Source: Nocardioides flavus (ex Wang et al. 2016)
GTDB taxonomy: Bacteria; Actinomycetota; Actinomycetes; Propionibacteriales; Nocardioidaceae
NCBI RefSeq assembly: GCF_014653115.1
Contig: NZ_BNAD01000006.1
Coordinates: forward strand, 1 to 64,000
Direction: 5' to 3'
DNA length: 64,000 bases
Shown: positions 43,658 through 52,186 of the stretch, one piece after another
Layout: the number at the start of each line of letters is the position of its first letter
How positions within the stretch are numbered: the stretch's first letter is position 1
Position numbers and translations under genes: made by a program
Notes under the pieces: generated by a model
What the model was told of the DNA's origin: nothing
The model's input: the letters and a program-made list of their open reading frames with translations, nothing else
Databases searched by the model: none

Positions 43658-44530
43658 ATGCGCATCGTCTCGCTCATCCCGTCCGCCACCGAGATCCTGT
43701 TCGCCGTCGGTGCGGGCGACGACGTGGTGGGCGTGACGTTCGAGTGCGACCACCCCGCCGAGGCCCGTGAGCGCCGCGTCGTGTCGACGTCGGCCATGCC
43801 GGAGGGGCTGACCCCGCGCGAGATCGACGACTTCGTGGCTGCGGCGATGGCCGCCGGCGAGGACCTCTACCGCCTCGACGCGGGCGCGCTCACCGATCTG
43901 GACGCGGACCTCGTCGTCACCCAGGACCTCTGCGCGGTCTGCGCGATCGACGTCGGCACCGTCGACGACGCGCTGCGCCACCTCGGCTGCCGCGCCGAGG
44001 TGGCGACCGTCGACCCGCACACGCTCGACGACGTGCTCGCGTCGGTCACCGACATCGGCCGGCTCACCGGACGGGCCGAGCAGGCCGCCGCCCTCGTGGC
44101 GTCGCTCGAGGAGCGGCTCGCGACCGTGGCCGAGCTGGTGGCCGGTCGCGCGCGGCCGCGGGTGCTGGTGCTGGAGTGGACCGACCCGCCGTTCGCCCCC
44201 GGGCACTGGATCCCCGAGATGGTGACCCGTGCCGGCGGCGAACCGACGCTCGGCACCGCGGGCGCGAAGTCCGTGCGGGTCACGTGGGAGGACGCCGTCG
44301 GCTCCGCCCCGGACGTCGTCGTCTGCGCCCCGTGCGGCTTCGACCTCGAGGGTGCGGCCGCGCTCGCGCAGGACGTACGGCACCGCTTCCCCGGCGTGCC
44401 GGTGTGGGCCGTCGACGCCGACGGGCACTTCGCCCGCCCGGGGCCGCGGCTCGTCGACGGGGTCGAGGTGCTCGCCGGGATCCTGCACCCCGACGCGGTC
44501 GAGGCCTCGCCGCACTGCCGGCGCGTCTGA
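43658..44530 (+). CDS. BtuF/FhuD-fold substrate-binding protein without signal peptide
   Basis: This is a 290-residue protein of the periplasmic-binding (BtuF/FhuD, helical backbone) class. The N-terminus RIVSLIPSATEILFAVGAGDDVVGVT starts directly in the fold and there is no signal peptide, which is odd for a cobalamin or siderophore receptor. Other blocks are LDADLVVTQDLCAVCAID and LDDVLASVTDIGRLTG. It may be a cytoplasmic corrinoid or metal binder, or an inactive family member. No ABC transporter genes are adjacent. Confidence 0.75.
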   Translation: MRIVSLIPSATEILFAVGAGDDVVGVTFECDHPAEARERRVVSTSAMPEGLTPREIDDFVAAAMAAGEDLYRLDAGALTDLDADLVVTQDLCAVCAIDVGTVDDALRHLGCRAEVATVDPHTLDDVLASVTDIGRLTGRAEQAAALVASLEERLATVAELVAGRARPRVLVLEWTDPPFAPGHWIPEMVTRAGGEPTLGTAGAKSVRVTWEDAVGSAPDVVVCAPCGFDLEGAAALAQDVRHRFPGVPVWAVDADGHFARPGPRLVDGVEVLAGILHPDAVEASPHCRRV

Positions 44531-44554
44531 CGAGACGGACCGCGACGAGGGCCG

Positions 44555-45046
44555 TCAGCGGCTCTCGTCGCGGACCAGGACATCGAACGGCCGGCCGTCG
44601 CGGCTGGCCTCGAACGACCCGACCACCTCGAAGCCGAGCGACTCGACCGTGCGCCGCGCGCGCACGTTGAAGGACGCCACGGTCACCCGGAAGGCGGTCG
44701 GCGCGAAACGTCCACGGCCGTACGCGAGCCCGGCGGCGATGGCCGCCCGGCCCAGGCCCTGCCCGGTCAGCGACGGACGCAGCCCTCCTCCGGTGTCGAG
44801 CGCCGAGTCGTCGTACGCCCAGCCCGGCACCCGACCGTCCGGACCGAACGAGCGGAAGCCGATCAGGTCGTCCCCCGCCAGGACCGCGTGGAAGCCGAGC
44901 TCCGGGTCGAGCAGCTCGTCCGGGTCGGCGCCCGCCATGTCGTAGACGTCGTAGGGCGTGTCGTAGCGCCACGTCGCGACGTCCTCGGCGTGCGCCCTGG
45001 TCAGCGCGGCGATCCGGATGGAGCCGGGGTCGACGGGGCTGGTCAC
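44555..45046 (-). CDS. GNAT-family N-acetyltransferase
   Basis: This is a 163-residue acetyltransferase. The core is LRPSLTGQGLGRAAIAAGLAYGRG (acetyl-CoA loop), FRVTVASFNVRARRTVESLGFEV (beta-bulge), and an N-terminal strand RIAALTRAHAEDVATWRYDTPYDVYDM. It resembles the RimJ/RimL branch. Substrate not evident. It ends convergent with the BtuF-like gene and starts near the upstream end of the HEAT-GT gene. Confidence 0.82.
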   Translation of the reverse strand: MTSPVDPGSIRIAALTRAHAEDVATWRYDTPYDVYDMAGADPDELLDPELGFHAVLAGDDLIGFRSFGPDGRVPGWAYDDSALDTGGGLRPSLTGQGLGRAAIAAGLAYGRGRFAPTAFRVTVASFNVRARRTVESLGFEVVGSFEASRDGRPFDVLVRDESR

Positions 45047-45110
45047 CGACGCAGGCTCTCACACCCCGGGCCGGGGCAATCCGATCCGGTGTCGGCTCCG
45101 AACCCGCGAC

Positions 45111-47231
45111 ATGACCCAGTCCCTCCGACGCGCGCTCGACGAGGTCCGGCAGGCTCCGCTCGTGGTGGACGTGCTGCGCAGCGGGGACCGCCTCGCGGCC
45201 GCCGCCGCGCGCGAGAGCGGCCCGGAACCGGTGCGGCTGCTCACCGCCGCCATCCACGACCGCGACGAGCTGACGGCGGTGGCGGCCGTGCACGCCCTGG
45301 CCCAGGTGTTCGACGACGGGGCCGACGCCGCCCTGTCCGAGCTGCTGTCGCACCCCCGGCAGTTCGTGCGCGAGCACGCGAGCTGGGCACTCGGCACCAG
45401 GCTGCCCCGTCTCGGGGCGATCGGCCGGCTCGTCGAGGTGGTGGTGGACGGAGGGTTCTCCGGCGTCCTCGCCCAGCGCACGCTCGCCCGGTGGGCTACC
45501 TCTGCGCCCGACCAGGTCGCGTCCGCGATCGAGGTTGCGCTCACCGATGCGGTCGCTGGCACGACCCGCAGCAGGCTGGTCGAGACCCTCGGCCTGGTGC
45601 CGGGCCCGGTCGCCGGCCGCGCGCTGCTCGGGCTCGCCGCCGAGGACGACGAGCACCCGGCCGTACGGCTGGCCGCGGTCGCCGCACTGGGTGACCGCCC
45701 GGACGACGACGACACGGTGGCACTGGTCCGTCGCCTCGCCACGGCCGACGGCGAGCTAGGAGCCGTCTCCCGCCTCGCCGCAATCGACCTGGGCATCGAC
45801 GACGCAGGAAGCGGCGAGGACCGGGCCGGCCTGACGGTCGCCCAGCTCTTCCTGCACGCCGACATCGACCGTGACCTCAGCCGCGCCGGCGCCGGCGACA
45901 ACGGCGGCGTGGCCACGCTCCTGGTCCGGCTGGGTGACGCACTGGCGGCCGGGCCCGACGTCGCCCGCGTGCTGACGCTCTCCCGCGGCACCCCGCAGGC
46001 CGCACTGGACGCGTTGCAGGCCCCGTCCAGGGCCGAGGAACACCTCCTCACCCCGGTGCCCCTGCTCCCCGAGGCCGTCTCGGCCGCGCAGGCCTGGCCG
46101 TCGCGGGTCGCGGCGCAGCGCGGGATCCGTCGCGTGCTGAGGACGCACCGACCCGACGTGCTGCACCTGCGGATGGCCGAGGTGGGCAGCCTGGCCGCGG
46201 CCGAGGTGGCCCGCGAGCTGGGGATCCCGGTCGTGTTCACCCTCGCCCCCGACCCGCACGCCGTCATCCATGCTCTGGACATGACCGGCGGACTGCACCG
46301 GGGCAACTTCGGCGCCGCGGACGAGCGCGAGCACTACTGGTTCCGGGCCCGTCTGGTGCAGCGCCTGGCCGAGGACGCGGCCCACGTCGTCCTGTTCCCG
46401 CGCCCCGAGCTGCAGCACGACATGCGCGAGCTGCTCGGCCTCGACGTGGCCGGGCAGCCCGACCGCTACACCGTGGTGCCGGAGGGCGTGGACCTGGGGG
46501 TCAGCGCTGCTGCTGCCGCCGAGCTGGAACGGCCCGGCGCACCCGGGCCGGCCCTGGCCGAGCTCGACGCGCTCGTCGCCGCCCTGCCCGAGCGCCGCAG
46601 GAGCCTGCCGCTGGCCATCAGCGTGGGGCGGCTGCACCGGGTCAAGGGGATGGCGACCCTGGTCGAGGCGTGGGCCAGTGATCCCGCGCTCGTCGAGCGC
46701 TGCAACCTGGTGATCGTCGGCGGCGACCTGGCCGACCCCTCCCCGGACGAGCGCGAGCAGCTCGAGCGGGTCGACGAGGTTCTGGCGCGGTTCCCCGCAG
46801 CCGCCGATGGCCTGCTGATGCCCGGGCACCGTCCCAACGACGTGGTGGCGGTGTGGCTGGCGGCCGCGCGGGCGGGCAGGCCGGACGGCAACGGGCCGAA
46901 CGGCGTGTACGTGTGCAGCAGCCTCAAGGAGGAGTTCGGCCTGGCGCTGCTCGAGGCCCTGGCCTCCGGGCTCGTGGTGGTGGGACCGGCGGCCGGCGGA
47001 CCGGCGACCTACATCGAGGACGGGGTGACCGGCGTGCTCGTCGACACCCGCCGGCCGGACGAGGTGGCGCGTGCGGTGCGGGCTGCGTTCGACCTCGCGA
47101 CCGCGCCGGGCCAGGCCGAGCGGGTCGATCGCGCGCTGGAGCGGGTCCGGGCCGACTTCACCGTGCAGGCCATGGCCGACCGGCTGAGCTCGATCTACGC
47201 CGGCGCCGTCCGTACGGCGGGCCGCTCGTGA
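45111..47231 (+). CDS. HEAT-repeat protein fused to a GT4-type glycosyltransferase
   Basis: This 706-residue protein has an N-terminal alpha-solenoid (residues about 20-230). Repeated helix pairs such as ELTAVAAVHALAQVFDDGAD, FVREHASWALGTRLPRLG and HPAVRLAAVAALGDR are HEAT repeats. From about 240 it is a GT4-family glycosyltransferase: SRAGAGDNGGVATLLVRLGD, HLRMAEVGSLAAAEVARELG, DRYTVVPEGVDL, ISVGRLHRVKGMATLVEAW and the acid-base/nucleotide E-x7-E block KEEFGLALLEALASG. It may act as a large cytosolic scaffold-transferase. The adjacent GT1-type gene starts 13 bases after it, so the two may make a single glycosylated product. Confidence 0.85.
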   Translation: MTQSLRRALDEVRQAPLVVDVLRSGDRLAAAAARESGPEPVRLLTAAIHDRDELTAVAAVHALAQVFDDGADAALSELLSHPRQFVREHASWALGTRLPRLGAIGRLVEVVVDGGFSGVLAQRTLARWATSAPDQVASAIEVALTDAVAGTTRSRLVETLGLVPGPVAGRALLGLAAEDDEHPAVRLAAVAALGDRPDDDDTVALVRRLATADGELGAVSRLAAIDLGIDDAGSGEDRAGLTVAQLFLHADIDRDLSRAGAGDNGGVATLLVRLGDALAAGPDVARVLTLSRGTPQAALDALQAPSRAEEHLLTPVPLLPEAVSAAQAWPSRVAAQRGIRRVLRTHRPDVLHLRMAEVGSLAAAEVARELGIPVVFTLAPDPHAVIHALDMTGGLHRGNFGAADEREHYWFRARLVQRLAEDAAHVVLFPRPELQHDMRELLGLDVAGQPDRYTVVPEGVDLGVSAAAAAELERPGAPGPALAELDALVAALPERRRSLPLAISVGRLHRVKGMATLVEAWASDPALVERCNLVIVGGDLADPSPDEREQLERVDEVLARFPAAADGLLMPGHRPNDVVAVWLAAARAGRPDGNGPNGVYVCSSLKEEFGLALLEALASGLVVVGPAAGGPATYIEDGVTGVLVDTRRPDEVARAVRAAFDLATAPGQAERVDRALERVRADFTVQAMADRLSSIYAGAVRTAGRS

Positions 47232-47244
47232 CACGGTTGCCCGC

Positions 47245-48531
47245 ATGACGCTGCTGGTGATCAGTCCCGACTACGCCTCGCACCTGCTGCCGCTGGCGAC
47301 CCTCGCGACGGCGTGGCAGGACGCCGGGGAGCGGGTCGTGGTGGCGACCGGACCGGCGACCGCGAGCATCGTCGCGGGCTTCGGGTTCGACCGTGCCGAC
47401 CTGGTGCTGGGCCGCGGTTCGAACCCCGGTGTCATCCGGGCCGAGCACCAGCCGCCCGGCGAGGACGACGCGCTGCGGGGGTTCTTCGACGCCACCCGGC
47501 ACGGCATGGTGGCGACCCTGCGCTACCAGGCCGAGGCCCGGCGCGCCGACCTGCTGTGGGAGCCGGTCGACCGGGCCCGAGCCGTCCTGGACGTCATCGA
47601 CCGGGTGCAGCCCGACCAGGTGGTCGTCGACCACCTGGCGTTCAGCGCCCGCATCGCGCTGGCCGCCGCAGGGGTCCCCCACGCCGACGTGGTGCTCGGC
47701 CACCCGTCCGCGCTGCCGGTCGGCGACGAGGTGTACGGCTACCCGACCGCGTGGCCGGCCGCCTTCACCGCACCTGAGGCCGAGCTCGCCGCCCTGCACC
47801 GGCTGTGCCGCGACGTCCGTGACGCCTTCACCGACGAGTGGAACGCCGCCCTGCGCGCGCTCGCACCCGGTGCGGCGTCGTCGGCGGACGCGTTCGCCGA
47901 GCACGGTGACCTGCTGATGCTGAACTACCCGGCCGCCCTGCACGACCCCGCCCGTACGGAGCTGCTGCCGCCGCACGCGTTCCTGGGCTCCGCCGTGCGG
48001 GGCGAACCGGCGACCGACGACGTCCAGGACTGGCTCGCGGCCGACGACAGGCCGATCGCCTACGTCAGCTTCGGCAGCTTCCTCTCGGCGCGCGGGGACG
48101 TGCTGGCGACGGTGCTGGAGGCGCTGCGCCCGCTCGGGCTCCGGGTCGCGGTGGCGACCGGATCCGCCACCGGCCTGCCGGACGTACCGCCGGACTGGCT
48201 GGTGCGGTCCTACCTGCCGCAGGTCGCCCTGCTCGACCGCGCGGCGGTCGCGGTCACGCACGGCGGCAACAACAGCGTGACCGAGGCGCTCACCGCCGGG
48301 GTGCCGATGGTGGTGCTGCCGTTCTCCACCGACCAGTTCGCCGGAGCGGCGGCGATCGAAGCGGCCGGGCTGGGGGCAGCGCTCGACCCCAACGCGGCCA
48401 CGCCCGCGGAGCTGACGGACGCCGTGCGCCGCGTCCTGGACGGCACTGCCCCGCAGCTGGCGCGGGCGATCGGCGCGAAGCTGCACCGGGTGCCGGGTCG
48501 CGACGTGGCGCGCGCAGCGATGCTCGGGTGA
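47245..48531 (+). CDS. GT1-type (MGT/UGT-like) glycosyltransferase
   Basis: This 428-residue enzyme uses nucleotide sugar to glycosylate an acceptor. The N-terminal Rossmann block is LLVISPDYASHLLPLATLAT, and AYVSFGSFLSARGDVL sits mid-protein. The C-terminal signature motif is AVAVTHGGNNSVTEALTAGV followed by PMVVLPFSTDQFAGAA, the donor-binding PSPG-like region. It resembles macrolide glycosyltransferases. It lies 13 bases after the HEAT-GT4 gene, suggesting the two glycosyltransferases act in sequence. Confidence 0.87.
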   Translation: MTLLVISPDYASHLLPLATLATAWQDAGERVVVATGPATASIVAGFGFDRADLVLGRGSNPGVIRAEHQPPGEDDALRGFFDATRHGMVATLRYQAEARRADLLWEPVDRARAVLDVIDRVQPDQVVVDHLAFSARIALAAAGVPHADVVLGHPSALPVGDEVYGYPTAWPAAFTAPEAELAALHRLCRDVRDAFTDEWNAALRALAPGAASSADAFAEHGDLLMLNYPAALHDPARTELLPPHAFLGSAVRGEPATDDVQDWLAADDRPIAYVSFGSFLSARGDVLATVLEALRPLGLRVAVATGSATGLPDVPPDWLVRSYLPQVALLDRAAVAVTHGGNNSVTEALTAGVPMVVLPFSTDQFAGAAAIEAAGLGAALDPNAATPAELTDAVRRVLDGTAPQLARAIGAKLHRVPGRDVARAAMLG

Positions 48532-48542
48532 GGGGGGCGTCG

Positions 48543-49241
48543 TCAGGCGGTGAGCAGTCCGACGACCTTCTGTGCGGCCTCAGTGCTGGACGCCGGGTTC
48601 TGGCCGGTCACCAGCTTGTCGTCGACGACCACGAAGGGTGCCCACGCCTCCCCCGAGGAGAACGTCGCGCCGGCCTCGCGCAGGCGGGACTCCAGCAGCC
48701 AGGGCGCCTTGTCGGCGAGACCGGCCTGCTCCTCCTCCGCGTCGGTGAAGGCCGTCAGGTTGCGCCCGGCGAACAGCCAGGAGCCGTCGTCGCGCCGCGC
48801 CGGCAGGAGGGCTGCGGGGCCGTGGCAGACCGAGGAGACGACCTTGCCGCCGTCGATCATGCTCACGAGGACGCGGCCGAGGTCCTCGCTGACGGCGAGG
48901 TCCTCCATCGGACCGTGGCCACCGGGTACGAAGACGGCGTCGTAGGAGTCGAGGTCGACGTCGGCCAGGACCAGCGTCGAGGCGAGCCGGTCCGCGAGGG
49001 CGTCGAGGGCCCTGCGCTGCTTGGCCGACTCCTCCTCACCGATGGTGCCCGGGTCCAGGCTGCCCTCGTCCACGACGGGCGTCGTGCCACCGGGGCTGGC
49101 GAGGTCGACGTCGATCCCCGCGTCGGAGAACACCTCCATGGGGGCCAGCAGCTCCTCGGCCCAGAAGCCGGTCGGGTGCTTGGTCCCGTCGTTGAGGGTC
49201 CAGTGGTCGGAACCGGTCAGGACGATCAAGATCTTCGGCAC
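48543..49241 (-). CDS. DJ-1/PfpI-family (Hsp31-like) protein
   Basis: This is a 232-residue class I glutamine amidotransferase-like protein. The nucleophilic elbow is VVSSVCHGPAALLP with the reactive Cys, and the Glu/His partners lie in FVPGGHGPMEDL. The N-terminus KILIVLTGSDHWTLNDGTKHPTGFWAEEL is typical of the Hsp31-like branch, which includes glyoxalase III and chaperone-like members. Its function in this organism is unknown. It is convergent with the GT1 gene. Confidence 0.88.
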   Translation of the reverse strand: MPKILIVLTGSDHWTLNDGTKHPTGFWAEELLAPMEVFSDAGIDVDLASPGGTTPVVDEGSLDPGTIGEEESAKQRRALDALADRLASTLVLADVDLDSYDAVFVPGGHGPMEDLAVSEDLGRVLVSMIDGGKVVSSVCHGPAALLPARRDDGSWLFAGRNLTAFTDAEEEQAGLADKAPWLLESRLREAGATFSSGEAWAPFVVVDDKLVTGQNPASSTEAAQKVVGLLTA

Positions 49242-49309
49242 GTGAGTACTCCTCGAGCTCGGGGTGTGAGCGCCGTACGACGCTCGCCACGACGCTACCC
49301 ACGGACACC

Positions 49310-49765
49310 ATGAGGGCCATGACGATGCCGCACATGACCACTCCGGCTCGTGACCGGCTCGTGTCCGGCGCCCTGCTGGTCCTCGCTCTCCCGCTCGTCG
49401 CGGCCGCGACGTTCATGGGGCTGGTCTGGCTCGGTCCGCTCGGCGTCGTCATCACGCCGGCGGCCGTCGTCGCGGCGGTCATGCTCTACTGGCTCACGGT
49501 CCGCTCGACGCACTCCTCGACGACGCGCGCCGTCGTACGCGAGGTCGGGGCCGCGGCGCTCGCGGTCGCCTCCGGCTTCGCTGCCCGGGTGGCGTGCTAC
49601 GTCCTCGGCGTGCTGGCCGGCGTGATGCCGTTCATCACCTATCGCGAGGAGGGATACCCGTTGATGGAGGAGTGGAAGGCGGGCAGCCTCCTGGTCGCGA
49701 TCGCGACGGTGCCGCTGATGTTCCTGCTGCTGCGTCGCTGGGCCGACGACCGGTCGGCAGGATGA
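49310..49765 (+). CDS. Small multi-pass membrane protein of unknown function
   Basis: This is a 151-residue protein with four hydrophobic segments, for example LVSGALLVLALPLVAAATF, LGVVITPAAVVAAVMLYWL, ALAVASGFAARVACYVLGVLAG and LLVAIATVPLMFLLL. It has no recognised family. The stop overlaps the next gene's start as ATGA at 49762-49765, so they form a coupled pair of membrane proteins. Start at 49310 or the next ATG at 49319 is possible. Confidence 0.6.
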   Translation: MRAMTMPHMTTPARDRLVSGALLVLALPLVAAATFMGLVWLGPLGVVITPAAVVAAVMLYWLTVRSTHSSTTRAVVREVGAAALAVASGFAARVACYVLGVLAGVMPFITYREEGYPLMEEWKAGSLLVAIATVPLMFLLLRRWADDRSAG

Positions 49766-50016
49766 GCGCCGCAGGGGAGGTGGGTCGTGCCCTAGGCGCG
49801 GCCATCGGGGCCGTCGTCGTGGGGACCACGGTCTGGCTCGTCGCAGTGCTCATCGGGGTCTCCGCCGACGTCATCGGCGTCGTCTTCCACCGTCCCGAGG
49901 ACTACCCGTTCTCGGGGGCCTGGATGATCGGCAGCGCGTTGCTGGGCGCCGTGGCCGCCGGTGCCGTGCTGTGGCGGGCCGGCCTGATGCGACAGGCGGA
50001 CCCGGCCGAGTCCTGA
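49762..50016 (+). CDS. Small membrane protein coupled to the preceding one
   Basis: This is an 84-residue protein with two hydrophobic segments (ALGAAIGAVVVGTTVWLVAVLIGVSA and MIGSALLGAVAAGAVLW). Its start overlaps the preceding stop (ATGA). The composition is like that of its partner, so they may form one membrane complex. I recognise no family. The 3' end overlaps a relic of an acetyltransferase gene on the opposite strand. Confidence 0.55.
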   Translation: MSAAGEVGRALGAAIGAVVVGTTVWLVAVLIGVSADVIGVVFHRPEDYPFSGAWMIGSALLGAVAAGAVLWRAGLMRQADPAES

Positions 50017-50199
50017 GTAGAAGCGGTGCGCCTCGGGAAGCTGCTGGTCGCTCGTGAGCTGCAACAGCGCACAGCCACGGCGCTCGGCCTCTCCCCTCGC
50101 CCACGTGAAGAGGGCCCGACCCAGACTGCTGTTGCGCAGGTCGGCGTGGACCCGCACTGCTTCGACTGTGCTCGCAGGCGCCGCGCCGTGCGCGTGCAT
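50000..50199 (-). pseudogene. Remnant of a GNAT acetyltransferase
   Basis: On the minus strand a short frame encodes VEAVRVHADLRNSSLGRALF, then WARGEAERRGCALLQLTSDQ, then HRFYSGLGRV. This is a good match to the C-terminal acetyl-CoA half of GNAT proteins. The N-terminal half is missing and the sequence runs into the neighbouring membrane gene without a proper end. It looks like a decayed fragment left between the membrane pair and the RTX gene. Confidence 0.6.
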
Positions 50200-50215
50200 C
50201 GCGCACGCTGGGCAC

Positions 50216-51583
50216 TCACGATCTCGACACCGATCCTGACCGCCGCAGCTCGCAGGACCTGAGCCGCTCGCCGCGCAGGCACACGTCGTCCCCAGATCCA
50301 CCCTCGAGCCGGTCACGACCTGGACCACCGTCAAGGTGGTCGCTACCCGACCCGCCGCGCAGCCAGTCGTTCCCGCCACGACCGAACGCACGCACCCGAC
50401 CTTCGATCCAGCCCAGGTCGAGGTCGTCACTACCGGACGTGCCGTACCACGTGATGTCGAGAGTGACGGCGATGCCGGCAGGGGCGAACTCTTCGAGGGA
50501 GACGAAGTGCACCAGCGCCGGACTCCCCGGGACCCGAACCGTTCCGGTGGGACTACCGACGACGAGATGACTCTCGTGCGGGGCGACTTCGAGGGAGAGC
50601 TCGATGGCCAACGTGTCGCGGCCCGCACCGCCCGCGGCCCGCACCCGGTCGGCGCGCGATCCGATCCTGGGGGAGAGCTTGTCAGCGCCCCGGCCGCCCT
50701 CGATGAGTGCGCGTCCGCCGGCTCGGATGAAGTCGACGCCGGCACCGCCGGACACCCTCGAGCCGGCTGCCTCGTCCAGGGACACCTGATCACGCCCTAG
50801 CCCGGCGAAGACGCGGTCACTGCCGTGACCGGCGACGATCTCGTCGCCGCCAGGTCCTCCCACCACCACGTCGTCCCCCGGAGCGGTCACGTCACCCGAC
50901 GTCCCGTCGAGGTCGGTCTTGACCGCGTCGTTGCCCCCTCGAGCATCGACGAGGTCGTCACCACCGCCGGCAGCGATCCAGTCGTGCTTGTCACTGCCCA
51001 GTAGGACGTCATCGTGGGCCGAACCCACGATCCCCGCACCGTAGGCGATCGTGTCGGTGCCCTCACCCTTCGCCGTGCCGGCCTCCAGGTCGACTGTGAC
51101 CGCGCCCACGGAGTTGAGGTAGGACACCCGGTCCCACCTCTGCCATGGGCCGTCCGCCGGATCGAGGTCGTCGCTCTGCATGTCGTAGCCGAGGTCGACG
51201 TAGTCGTTGCCCGGGCCGGGCTCGATCAGGTCGCCTTCGTAGCCCTCGTCGGGCTCGTACTGCTCGTCGAGACCACCGAAGAGGCGGTCGCGTCCGCTAC
51301 CGCCCAGCAGGTGGTCGTCACCCTTCAAGCCACAGATCGTGTCGTCGCCGCCAGCTCCATCGATGGTGTCCGGCCACGCGGTGCCGACGATGACGTCGTC
51401 TCCGGGCGTCCCGGTCACCGGCTCCGTACGGAATCTGCCCGGCGCAGGCGGTGGAACGACGATCGTCGCGACCTTCCCGTCGCAGGTCTCCGCAACGTCG
51501 GTGGCTGCCACCGCCGCCGGGGGTGTGAGAGCGGCGGCGAGCAACAGGGCCGTGGCGGCCCTGGATGCGTGGGAGACGTCCAT
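50216..51583 (-). CDS. Secreted RTX (hemolysin-type) calcium-binding repeat protein
   Basis: This is a 455-residue protein with a Sec-type signal peptide (HASRAATALLLAAALTPPAAVA). It has several GGxGxDxLx-type nonapeptide repeats: GGDDTICGLKGDDHLLGGSG, GGGDDLVDARGGNDAV, GGPGGDEIVAGHGSDRVFAGL and, near the C-terminus, RGGSGSDHLDGGPGRDRLEGG. These fold into a calcium-binding beta-roll. No type I secretion genes are adjacent and the signal peptide implies the general pathway. Function is not given by the repeats. The start at 51583 (MDVSHAS) is preferred over a longer one. Confidence 0.8.
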   Translation of the reverse strand: MDVSHASRAATALLLAAALTPPAAVAATDVAETCDGKVATIVVPPPAPGRFRTEPVTGTPGDDVIVGTAWPDTIDGAGGDDTICGLKGDDHLLGGSGRDRLFGGLDEQYEPDEGYEGDLIEPGPGNDYVDLGYDMQSDDLDPADGPWQRWDRVSYLNSVGAVTVDLEAGTAKGEGTDTIAYGAGIVGSAHDDVLLGSDKHDWIAAGGGDDLVDARGGNDAVKTDLDGTSGDVTAPGDDVVVGGPGGDEIVAGHGSDRVFAGLGRDQVSLDEAAGSRVSGGAGVDFIRAGGRALIEGGRGADKLSPRIGSRADRVRAAGGAGRDTLAIELSLEVAPHESHLVVGSPTGTVRVPGSPALVHFVSLEEFAPAGIAVTLDITWYGTSGSDDLDLGWIEGRVRAFGRGGNDWLRGGSGSDHLDGGPGRDRLEGGSGDDVCLRGERLRSCELRRSGSVSRS

Positions 51584-51684
51584 CAGCGCTCCGTCGAAGA
51601 TCGATTGCGACACCTCGACGCTAGGGCTGACCCGGCGGCGCGGGTAGGGCCGCAAGACCCCTTGGCCGACTGGCCCTGACGCAC

Positions 51685-51717
51685 GAGAGCCGCCCCGACG
51701 TCGTCGGGGCGGCTCTC
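51685..51717 (-). terminator. Strong hairpin terminator after ssrA
   Basis: GAGAGCCGCCCCGAC (51685-51699) and GTCGGGGCGGCTCTC (51703-51717) are perfect 15-base arms with a 3-base loop. It lies about 20 bases past the 3' end of the tmRNA gene on the minus strand. It also lies upstream of the RTX gene. No T-run follows, so it is best read as a GC-rich terminator of ssrA. Confidence 0.75.
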
Positions 51718-51737
51718 GCCAAGAGGGCTGTGCGCAG

Positions 51738-52105
51738 TGGAGCTGCGGGGAATCGAACCCCGGTCCTCGAGCGCCGATCCAGGTCTTCTCCGGGTGCAGT
51801 CAGTGCTGTCGCTTTTCTCGGCCCCGGTGCTCCCACAGACAGGTCACCGACAGGCTCAGTCAGGATTGAGTCCCGGCCGCCCCTCCTGACAGAGAGCGAC
51901 CAGCAAGTCTCCTAGATGAGGCCTGGATCCGGGACGGAGACGGGTGCCCGGTCAGACCCTTCGATCACTGCTCAGGCAGCGAGAGCGAAGTCGTTGCGAT
52001 TGGTGTTGGCAACTATGGATTTCCAGCGGTCGTTTACGAGATGACGCTGGCTTCTCGACCCGCTTCCCCTGGAACTAACGTCCCAAGTCGAAACCGATCA
52101 GCCCC
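51738..52105 (-). ncRNA. ssrA: Transfer-messenger RNA
   Basis: On the minus strand the 5' end is GGGGCTGATCGGTTTCGACT and the 3' end is GGGGTTCGATTCCCCGCAGC, then TCCA. The acceptor stem GGGGCTG pairs with CAGCTCC, and the T-arm is GGTTCGATTCC. The CCA tail is not encoded. The tag reading frame is about mid-molecule and reads Ala-Asn-Thr-Asn-Arg-Asn-Asp-Phe-Ala-Leu-Ala-Ala-stop, the typical ALAA end. It is 368 bases long. smpB lies about 3 kb away on the same strand. A hairpin terminator follows it. Confidence 0.95.
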
Positions 52106-52186
52106 TCTTGTGTTGTCAAGCAGGCCCCACCGTCGAGCAAGCCCTGCGGTTGCAGCCTACTGGTCCCAACCGACGACCGGCCAACG

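Noticed and set aside
42707..44515. A 602-residue minus-strand frame
   Set aside because: Antisense to the membrane protein and BtuF-like genes; no family resemblance.
45018..45110. Earlier start for the HEAT-GT4 gene
   Set aside because: The upstream 31 residues overlap the divergent acetyltransferase start and look non-coding; the ATG at 45111 is preferred.
52106..52186. TTGACA near the ssrA 5' end as its -35 box
   Set aside because: It is only about 15 bases from the mature 5' end and no -10 box fits; the promoter cannot be assigned.
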